Assembly: GCA_038852315.1 (NCBI GenBank)
Contig: JAWCKF010000005.1
Location: 1-64,000, forward strand
Direction: 5' to 3'
DNA length: 64,000 bases
Origin: COMBO-56-21 sp038852315
GTDB lineage: Archaea > Thermoplasmatota > Thermoplasmata > UBA10834
Both the position numbers and the translations under genes were made by a program. This document shows positions 58,069 to 64,000 of the stretch, piece after piece. Numbering within the stretch: the first letter of the stretch is position 1; each line of letters begins with the position of its first letter. The notes beneath the pieces are model-generated. The model was given only the letters and a program-made list of their open reading frames with translations, had not been told where the DNA came from and did no database searches.

Positions 58069-59604
58069 ATGGGTGGTCCGCTGAAGACGTTGATCGTCGA
58101 TGACCCCATGACAAGTCTGTCCGCTCTCGAAGAGCATCTCGCTAGACTTGATTGTCAGGTTGAGATAGCGTGGGACCTCGTGGAGGCTGAGAAGCGCATC
58201 AGTTCTGATCACTTCGACTCCGTGATAACCAGCGGGCTCGCCGTTGCTGGCGATCCCGTAGCGTTCGCCATTAAATGCAAAGTGCTGCACCGAGACAAGC
58301 TCCGTTCAATACTGTACGCGCCTTCGCCCCTATCTCCGGAGGACGAGAAGTTCCTGCGCGAAGGAGGCGTGGATCACATACTGAGGTCGACCAAGGAGGA
58401 CGATCTAAGAAACATGCTGTCAGTGCTTCGTTCACCAGACCCTCAGGCGCCCTCATTGCTTGGAGCCCAGCTCGACCTGGCGCGCGCCGCCGCCATATCG
58501 AAGACGATGTCCGATCACGTTCTACGTGATCTGGCCTCCAAGGCGAGGAAATTGGAGGAGATACTTGAGAACTCGAGCGACGTCATCTACGAGCTTGATC
58601 CATACGGCCGCATCATACTGATCAGCAAAGTCATCGAGACGCTCACGGGCTACACGCGGGAGGAGCTTTTGGGAATGAGTGCTCTCGATGTCACCTCGCC
58701 AGATTCGATAGAGGTTGTCGCAGAGCACATATCGATGTTGCTCTCTGGAAAGGTCGAGCCGCCCGCGGTGGAGGTCGGCGTGCAGACGAAGTCTGGCAAG
58801 GTCATTCCGGCAGAGATGGTGGTCCGCCCGATCAAGCACAAGAACCAGGTCGTCGGCATCTTGGGCATAGGGAGAAACGTCGAGGAACGCAAGAGGCTGG
58901 AGGAGAGTCTCAGGCGCGCGCTGAACGAGAAGGACTTCTATCTGGACCTCATGGCTCACGACATCCAGAACTTCAACCAGGCGATCATAGGCTATCTCGA
59001 GATGATACTGGGTACGAGTTCGTTGGATCCGAGGCTTGAGAGATATGCACAGGGCGCGTTCCGCCAAGTCATGCAGACGGCCCAGCTCATAGCGCATCTG
59101 AAAAAGATTGCCGACGTGAGGTCCCACGGGAGGGAGAGTCTTGAAAGGAGGGACCTGAAGGAGATCCTCGAGAAGAGCACTACCAACCTCCAGAGTCGCC
59201 TCGATAAGAAGCTCGTCGCAATCACCCTAGACTGCCCTGACACCGCGTGTCCTATACTTGCAGGCGACGACATCAACGAGCTCATGGACCTCCTAGTGTC
59301 AGTTGCCATGCGCTACTCCCTCTCAGACCTGCTCCACATAAGGGTGTCCGTTTCGGCAGAGCAGAGGAATGGCAGGAAGTTCTGGTGCGTTGTGATGTCC
59401 GGAAACAACCTCCGCCTCACCGCTCCTGTCGTCAAGTGCATGATCTCCCAAGACTACACAGGTTGTCAGGCGATCGAGCGTCCAGACCTACAGCTTCTTG
59501 TTGCCAGGGCGATAGTCGAGACGCTGGACGGCACGATAGAGATAAGGTTGAACGAGAACGGAAGAGGTGATGGGTTCGTCATCCGAATCCCGCAAGCGCA
59601 GTAG
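58069..59604 (+). CDS. PAS histidine kinase with pseudo-receiver and degenerate ATPase domain
   Basis: A 511-residue protein. The N-terminal part (TLIVDDPMTSLSALEEHLA, FDSVITSGLAV) is a receiver lacking the phospho-Asp, replaced by Thr/Ser. A PAS domain follows (ILENSSDVIYELDPYGRIIL to VVGILGIGRNVEERKRLEE). The H-box LMAHDIQNFNQAIIGYLEM is intact and resembles the kinase at 24.4 kb. The catalytic domain is worn: the N box reads INELMDLLVSVAMRYS, G1 is MSGNNLRL, and no GxGxG is seen. Phosphotransfer rather than ATP-driven autophosphorylation is likely. TATA-like ACTTTAATAGG is at about 58017-58027. Confidence 0.75.
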   Translation: MGGPLKTLIVDDPMTSLSALEEHLARLDCQVEIAWDLVEAEKRISSDHFDSVITSGLAVAGDPVAFAIKCKVLHRDKLRSILYAPSPLSPEDEKFLREGGVDHILRSTKEDDLRNMLSVLRSPDPQAPSLLGAQLDLARAAAISKTMSDHVLRDLASKARKLEEILENSSDVIYELDPYGRIILISKVIETLTGYTREELLGMSALDVTSPDSIEVVAEHISMLLSGKVEPPAVEVGVQTKSGKVIPAEMVVRPIKHKNQVVGILGIGRNVEERKRLEESLRRALNEKDFYLDLMAHDIQNFNQAIIGYLEMILGTSSLDPRLERYAQGAFRQVMQTAQLIAHLKKIADVRSHGRESLERRDLKEILEKSTTNLQSRLDKKLVAITLDCPDTACPILAGDDINELMDLLVSVAMRYSLSDLLHIRVSVSAEQRNGRKFWCVVMSGNNLRLTAPVVKCMISQDYTGCQAIERPDLQLLVARAIVETLDGTIEIRLNENGRGDGFVIRIPQAQ

Positions 59605-60325
59605 CAGCAAGGGTGAGCCCAAGCCTTGCGCGGTGGACCCCGACAAGCTCGCGATGGTGTCGGACTACCTGAAGAGGACGCTCTCTGACCGCCCTTACGC
59701 CTTCATCATTGAGAGCCTATCCGAGCGGCTCGATGTCGGCAAGGGCGACAGGCCTCTGGACTCTGTGGGCGTGATACACGCGCCGGCCGATTTCGATCAC
59801 AGGCTGTTGCTGACAGAGAAGACCGTTGCCTTCGTGCCCTACTGCTGCAAGCCATTCGACTGCCCGTCGAACGAAGACCGTGGTAGGAAGAGCAACACGT
59901 GCCAGGCAATAACCGACAAGTGCGAGCATCCGACATGCAGCATATCGAGGTTCATCAAGATAGTGAAGAGGCTCGGAATCAAGGAGTTCTTCGTGATAGA
60001 TACTGATTCCGAGCTTATCAAGTGGCTAGCGAAGAAGCGCGCGGAGGGGTATACTCAGGCCATCGGTGCAGCGTGCGAGTTCGCAGTCTGCTACGCACTC
60101 GAGGTGATACACGGCCAGCTCGGTTATGACGGGCTGATACTCATCATCAACGGCGACAAGTGCAGGACCAAGGAGGAGTACGCCGAGAGCGACGAATCCG
60201 ATAGGGGAAGGCTTACTTTCATAGACGAATGGACCCTCATGGCGCTGGAAGACATAGTCAACGAGGTCTGCAACGGGCTCGAGCAGGGTGAAGCCGCAAA
60301 CGGCACAAAGGCGGTAGAGAGGTAG
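59567..60325 (+). CDS. Cys-rich protein, possibly DUF116-like
   Basis: A 252-residue protein with Cys-rich centre: PYCCKPFDCPSNED, NTCQAITDKCEHPTCSISR, then GAACEFAVCYAL and INGDKCRTKEEY. Several Cys could bind an Fe-S cluster or zinc; the spacing recalls DUF116 (COG1852), though I am not certain. The start is GTG 59567, overlapping 38 nt of the kinase, so the two are probably coupled. A Ser/Lys-rich first 20 residues looks disordered. No close relative appears elsewhere in the window. May be a sensor partner of the kinase. Confidence 0.55.
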   Translation: MMGSSSESRKRSSSKGEPKPCAVDPDKLAMVSDYLKRTLSDRPYAFIIESLSERLDVGKGDRPLDSVGVIHAPADFDHRLLLTEKTVAFVPYCCKPFDCPSNEDRGRKSNTCQAITDKCEHPTCSISRFIKIVKRLGIKEFFVIDTDSELIKWLAKKRAEGYTQAIGAACEFAVCYALEVIHGQLGYDGLILIINGDKCRTKEEYAESDESDRGRLTFIDEWTLMALEDIVNEVCNGLEQGEAANGTKAVER

Positions 60326-60582
60326 TTGAACCCCACCAGCAGAAAGACATTTGGCCACTAATGGCAAGGCAGATGATGACATCTTGCCTCTAGGATTTCG
60401 GGTGTCCAGTTGATTTGTTAAGCGTACCAACCGGTGAATGGATCGCTTGAGTTCCACCCTCCTGAGGACCCCTTTCCTTCCCTGGCAAAGTGCGTCGCCG
60501 ACCCCGAATTGTCCCAGAAGTGTGTGACGAACATCAACAGGCGATGTACGTGAATTCCTCGTTTTACGTTATGGGTCATATT

Positions 60583-60905
60583 GCCAGGTGAAGGACATAA
60601 GCCCCTTTCTGTTGGCCCCTTTCGGGGTTGATGGCATTCGACTATTGCACTCTACCCGCCGACGATGAGAGATCGATCCGGCCGTTTGAGCTTGCTCCAG
60701 TGGGGAGTCGCCGTTTCATCAGATCCCCGGGAGACCTCACCCACAGAGGGATCATCGCTTTATCCCGGGGCTGTGTCGTTTCTGCGCCCTTGCCAGGACT
60801 CTCGCCCTGCTGCTCTGGCAGCCCACTTTCTCACGGAGAGGGGACTTTCCTCAGCTGGCGTGTGCCGAGCACGCGCCTACCGTCAGCCATCCGCCTTCTC
60901 CTGGC
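60583..60905 (-). ncRNA. rnpB: RNase P RNA
   Basis: Read on the minus strand, ~323 nt carry the universal RNase P parts: GAGGAAAGTCC (60852-60842), GCAGAAACGACAC around 60786-60774 and ACAGAAAGGGGCTTA at 60611-60597, the 3' ACAgAANNNGGCUUA element. The 5' end GCCAGG-A-GAAGG (60905-60894) pairs with the 3' end CCTTC-A-CCTGGC (60594-60583), closing helix P1 with a single A-A mismatch. A frame on the opposite strand (60628-61143) is a shadow. It lies 61 nt past cheD, on the same strand. The remainder of the gap, 60326-60582, holds nothing convincing. Confidence 0.9.
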
Positions 60906-60966
60906 GGATTATGTGAGAGAACATGTTGTACAAAAGGATTTCTCACTGCCTCGAGGTCAGCCTGGT

Positions 60967-61443
60967 TCAGATCACCTTGGTAGGGGAGAAAGCCGTTTCC
61001 ACCGTGACCTTGCCGCTTCTGGTATCAAGATAAGCCGAGCGTCCACGCTTTCCGGCAGTATCTTCGGCCACTATGCGGATGGCGTTCTCTCGGAGCGCCT
61101 TACGGGCCTCTGCGCAGTTGTGGCTTCCTATGTCAGAGATTGAGAGGTTGAGGTTCGCGAACATCTGGGCTCCCCCCACGAGCTTCGCCACAAGCCTGTC
61201 CTTCGACGCCCCCTTTGCTATCATCTCGCGGATCAGCTTTCTCGTGCCCGTGTCAGCGTACTTCTCCTCGCACTCGCAGTCCTTCGGAGCCTTCGGGAGC
61301 AGAACATGGACTATTCCGCCCATCCTCAGGAGAGGGTCGTAAAGTATGACCGCCACGCATGAACCCAGTCCTATGCATGCTATTTGCTCGGGATTGTGGC
61401 AGATTGCCATCTGAGCGATGCCGACAACCTTGCAGTCCTTCAT
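60967..61443 (-). CDS. cheD: Chemoreceptor glutamine deamidase
   Basis: A 158-residue CheD. The catalytic Cys and His are seen in GLGSCVAVILYDP and GIVHVLLP; further marks are LVGGAQMF and DIGSHNCAEARKAL. CheD deamidates receptor Gln residues and partners with CheC in archaeal and Bacillus-type chemotaxis. Its ATG overlaps the stop of cheC (ATGA), showing coupling. It ends the cheA-cheC-cheD operon. Confidence 0.93.
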   Translation of the reverse strand: MKDCKVVGIAQMAICHNPEQIACIGLGSCVAVILYDPLLRMGGIVHVLLPKAPKDCECEEKYADTGTRKLIREMIAKGASKDRLVAKLVGGAQMFANLNLSISDIGSHNCAEARKALRENAIRIVAEDTAGKRGRSAYLDTRSGKVTVETAFSPTKVI

Positions 61444-62051
61444 CTCGCTGCTTCTCCCATCCTGTCGAGTATGAGCTTCAGAGTCGACTCTTCGGGCAGC
61501 ATCAGGAAGTACCCTTCGAACTGCCTGTCAAGCGCCTTGAAGGATGTGTGCACGGCTATCACCGTGTCGACCTTCGAGCCGAGGCTGGCCAAAGGCATGT
61601 CAAGGACTGCGCCCAGCATGTCGACGGTCGCATCCGGCGGCGCAGGAATCATGTCGACGGCGATCATCTTGGAGACGGCGATGAGGTACCAGCAGAGGCA
61701 GATGTTGCCCACCTCCCTAAGGGCTGAGTGCTGTATCGCGTTGAGGGCCGAGAGCTCCACCTTCTCTTTTGTTAGGTGTTCGAGCAGTGCCCTGGCCGAA
61801 TCGCCTGGCAGCACGACGAGGACGCCGCTTTTCAGATCGCCGCATAGGTAGGTGTAGGTGCCCGCGACCACCTGGTTCGCTCCCCCGAGGTATTCGGGAA
61901 CCTCTGCGAGAGGCAGTATCCTACATGTGGTCGCGTCGTTCATGAGTTCGACGTTCAACAACGAGGACAAAGCCGTCGCCGCGCTGCCAGCACCTATGTT
62001 CGCGAACTCCGTGATTATGTCGATCACCCTGCTGTTGGCTCCCGGTATCAT
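61440..62051 (-). CDS. cheC: CheY-P phosphatase CheC
   Basis: A 203-residue CheC. The two phosphatase motifs are EFANIGAGSAATALS (E..NIG) and ALREVGNICLCWYLIAV (E..N), placed as in the CheC/FliY family. It dephosphorylates CheY-P and binds CheD. ATG 62051 has GGAGG 8 nt upstream, which lies inside the cheA stop region. An upstream in-frame Met at 62078 overlaps cheA and is not favoured. No separate flagellar-switch CheX is seen. Confidence 0.9.
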   Translation of the reverse strand: MIPGANSRVIDIITEFANIGAGSAATALSSLLNVELMNDATTCRILPLAEVPEYLGGANQVVAGTYTYLCGDLKSGVLVVLPGDSARALLEHLTKEKVELSALNAIQHSALREVGNICLCWYLIAVSKMIAVDMIPAPPDATVDMLGAVLDMPLASLGSKVDTVIAVHTSFKALDRQFEGYFLMLPEESTLKLILDRMGEAAR

Positions 62052-62055
62052 TGAC

Positions 62056-63975
62056 CTAGCCTCCAAGTATCGATTCAACGTCGAGTATGAGCGCTATATC
62101 GCCGCTGCCGAGTATGGTTCCGCCCGATATCCCTTTCACGCCCTTGAGCCGCTTGTCCAGCGACTTGACGACTATCTGCTGATGGCCCAGCAGTGCGTCG
62201 ACCTCCAAGGCGGCCCGCTTGTCCCTGCTTTGTACAATCAGCGCGTAGATTCCCTCCGTGCCCTCGGGGCTGGGACCAAGCTTGAAGAAGTCCCGCATCC
62301 TGATGAGAGGCAGCACCTCGCCCCTGAGCTGGACGACCTCCCTATTGCGTATCATCTTCACATCGGACGGGGAGTACCTGTGCGACTCCACCACAGTCCC
62401 CATAGGTACCGCATACGGCTGTTCGCCAATGCGCACCAACATGGCCTCGATTATGGCGAGGGTGAAGGGCAGCCAAAGGGAGAAGGTTGTCCCATGGCCG
62501 AGGCTTGTGTTCACCATTATCGATCCTCCGAGAGCCTCGACGTTGCTCTTGACGACGTCCAGGCCAACCCCTCTGCCAGAAACCTCTGTGACCTTCTTCG
62601 CTGTCGAGAAGCCTGGTTTGAACAGGAGGTCGAAAAGCTCCCGGGCCGAGGCGCTCGCGGCCTGCTCCTCTGTCATGATGCCCTTGGACACGGCGGCCTC
62701 TCTGACAGAGTCGACATCAATGCCTCTCCCGTCATCCTGAACCTCTATCAGGACATGATCCTGCTGCTTGGAGGCCACGACCCTTATCATCCCTTTGGGC
62801 CGCTTACCGGCCCTCTCTCTCTCCTCCGGGGTCTCAATCCCGTGATCGACGCAGTTCCTCAGGAGGTGCATCATGGGCTCAGTGATCTTGTCCACCACCG
62901 TCCTATCGAGCTCGATGTCGCCTCCTTCGACTATGAGCTCGACATCTTTGCCCTCCGCCTTCGCTATGTCCCTGACCATCCTCGGATAGCGGCTCATCAC
63001 GGTGTCCAGGGGGATCATCCTTATGCCAAGCACCTTCTCCTGGATGCTTGATGTGAGCTTGTCGATGAGCGAGGATATCTCCTGGAGGTCGTAGTCCTCC
63101 TGCGAATGCATCTTCTCCATGAGCCTGCTCCTGCCGATGACGAGCTCGCCCACGTCGTCCAGCAGTTCGTCCAGCTTGTCCATACCCACCCGAACAGTCT
63201 GGGCCAAGGGGGCTTCTGGAACCGCGCTGGCATGCGGCTGCTCGTGCGAGGCGAACTGCTCCCAGGATTCTCTTGGGGTATTGTCGTCCCCAAGAGCCAT
63301 CTGCTCGACGTCCGTCATGGAGGCTATTCTCTTCAGCGACTCCCTGTATCTCTCCCCGGGTTCGAACCGGATCACCAGCTCCTCGAACATGTGCTCGCGC
63401 TCTATCTCGTCCTCCGAGGGTCTTGTGTTCGTTATCTTCGAAGTCTTCTCCAGCTCCTTCATTATGACGAGCGCGCGTGCGGCTGGCAGTGCGCACTTCT
63501 TGGCGAGTTTGATGGCGAGGACCTTGTCCTCGGCCTTCTCCCGCTTCCTCCTCGGGGCGGGAACAGGAGTCTTCGGCGCAGGCGGTGACTCCTTCAGCAC
63601 GGCGGCAAGCGAGTCTGCGAGAGTCTGGTCCCATACCGGTTCGCGACCGCTCTCCACCGCCGACACCATAGCCTCAAGTGCATCGAGGCCTTTGAAGAGC
63701 AACTCAAGCACATGCTCAGTGGGCTCGAGCTTTCCGTCCCTGACTGCCGCGAGGACGTCCTCGATGGCATGGGCGGTGTCAGCCGTGGCCTTCATGTTCA
63801 TCATGCTAGCCATTCCTTTTATCGTATGGCAGTTCCTGAAGACCAGGTCAACCTGCTCCTTGTCTCCCGGGTTCGATTCGAGCTTCAGCAGTGCTTCATT
63901 CGAAATCCGGAGCGCCTCTCTCGCCTCCGAAATGAACATCCTTGTGTACTTGGCCATGTCCAGTTCCTTCGCCAT
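62056..63975 (-). CDS. cheA: Chemotaxis sensor kinase CheA
   Basis: A 639-residue CheA. P1 Hpt with phospho-His50 in FRNCHTIKGMASMM; a Pro/Lys-rich linker (~135-160) and P2-like region; P3 dimer helices near GVRKLDE-type VRVGMDKLDELLDDVGELVIGR; P4 ATPase with HLLRNCVDHGIETPEER (N box), DDGRGIDVDS (G1) and GRGVGLDVVKSNVEALGG (G2); and a CheW-like P5 end with EVVQLRGEVLPLIRM. It phosphorylates CheY and CheB in response to methyl-accepting receptors. A GGAGG-bearing sequence lies 10 nt before ATG 63975. No CheW gene in the window. Confidence 0.95.
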   Translation of the reverse strand: MAKELDMAKYTRMFISEAREALRISNEALLKLESNPGDKEQVDLVFRNCHTIKGMASMMNMKATADTAHAIEDVLAAVRDGKLEPTEHVLELLFKGLDALEAMVSAVESGREPVWDQTLADSLAAVLKESPPAPKTPVPAPRRKREKAEDKVLAIKLAKKCALPAARALVIMKELEKTSKITNTRPSEDEIEREHMFEELVIRFEPGERYRESLKRIASMTDVEQMALGDDNTPRESWEQFASHEQPHASAVPEAPLAQTVRVGMDKLDELLDDVGELVIGRSRLMEKMHSQEDYDLQEISSLIDKLTSSIQEKVLGIRMIPLDTVMSRYPRMVRDIAKAEGKDVELIVEGGDIELDRTVVDKITEPMMHLLRNCVDHGIETPEERERAGKRPKGMIRVVASKQQDHVLIEVQDDGRGIDVDSVREAAVSKGIMTEEQAASASARELFDLLFKPGFSTAKKVTEVSGRGVGLDVVKSNVEALGGSIMVNTSLGHGTTFSLWLPFTLAIIEAMLVRIGEQPYAVPMGTVVESHRYSPSDVKMIRNREVVQLRGEVLPLIRMRDFFKLGPSPEGTEGIYALIVQSRDKRAALEVDALLGHQQIVVKSLDKRLKGVKGISGGTILGSGDIALILDVESILGG

Positions 63976-63980
63976 CTTGC

Positions 63981-64000
63981 TCAGTCCTCCAGGAACCGGA
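63981..64000 (-). CDS. Truncated upstream gene, last codons only (possibly CheB or CheY)
   Basis: In one minus-strand frame the last 20 bases end in FLED and TGA, only 5 nt before cheA ATG. This is the kind of C-terminus seen in a chemotaxis protein gene placed before cheA, but the piece is too short to identify, and another frame is possible. It explains the GGAGG site, which lies within this gene end. Confidence 0.3.

Noticed and set aside
60628..61143. 171-codon plus-strand ORF
   Set aside because: It lies antisense to RNase P RNA and cheD, and its composition is not protein-like.
61858..63051. 397-codon plus-strand ORF
   Set aside because: Antisense shadow of cheA/cheC in codon-biased G+C-rich sequence.

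Overview
The window reads as a G+C-rich archaeal chromosome segment, most likely from a heterotrophic, probably motile member of the Thermoplasmatota (inference; there is no rRNA here to place it). Archaeal markers are the primase small subunit, deoxyhypusine synthase, pyruvoyl-dependent arginine decarboxylase, a RecJ/GAN-like DHH nuclease, PAC2 and DUF123/DUF1614/DUF5654 proteins, an archaeal-type RNase P RNA, CheC/CheD, and TATA boxes about 26 nt before start codons (leaderless mRNAs) mixed with GGAGGTGA-type Shine-Dalgarno sites inside operons. No CRISPR array, insertion sequence, integrase or prophage was seen.

Layout. 1-2.6 kb: 3' end of a surface protein with a PEF-CTERM-like anchor, two zinc-ribbon proteins, tRNA-His and a 50-residue zinc-ribbon protein. 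2.6-6.8 kb: argF converging on a nuclease operon (RNase H-like exonuclease, 48-residue membrane peptide, DHH nuclease), then a phosphoesterase. 6.9-13 kb: small membrane proteins, a HEAT-like protein with an orphan tRNA-synthetase-type C-terminal domain, nucleoside phosphorylase, CaCA exchanger, DUF123, DUF1614, primase and two tiny lysine-rich ORFs. 13-21.4 kb: Ras-like GTPase, amidohydrolase, PAC2 and Hsp20-like pair, saccharopine-dehydrogenase-like protein, ADP-forming acyl-CoA synthetase alpha subunit, DUF5679 protein, MFS transporter. 21.4-28.4 kb: small ORFs, a winged-helix/TerB-like protein, isoaspartyl peptidase, EF-Tu-like domain protein, GAF kinase, SDR, rubrerythrin-like protein, homoserine dehydrogenase, rubredoxin.

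28.8-32 kb: complete succinate dehydrogenase operon sdhCDAB, followed by ferritin-like, cyclophilin-like, SDR, flavin-reductase, M29 peptidase and GNAT genes. 36.4-39.9 kb: tight molybdopterin operon moaA-moaE-moaC-moaB-moeA. 40-46 kb: acetyltransferases, M55 D-aminopeptidase, a two-GAF histidine kinase and a MoxR-VWA fusion. 46.5-50 kb: arginine decarboxylase plus deoxyhypusine synthase (agmatine/polyamine supply and aIF5A hypusination), then a nucleotidyltransferase-phosphoesterase pair. 50.4-57.9 kb: amino-acid island with two class III PLP enzymes, an APC permease, a divergent two-HTH Lrp-like regulator and a CBS protein. 58-64 kb: degenerate PAS kinase, a Cys-rich protein, RNase P RNA, and a chemotaxis operon cheA-cheC-cheD running off the end.

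Together the genes suggest amino-acid/peptide catabolism feeding acyl-CoA and a respiratory Complex II, Mo enzymes, oxygen defence proteins, and signalling through soluble kinases and chemotaxis. The main points for a second look are the HEAT-orphan anticodon-domain protein, a repeated WHELD-type GAF variant in two kinases, three genes apparently starting with CTG, several very small ORFs, an orphan promoter at about 46.3 kb and the previously unlabelled RNase P RNA.
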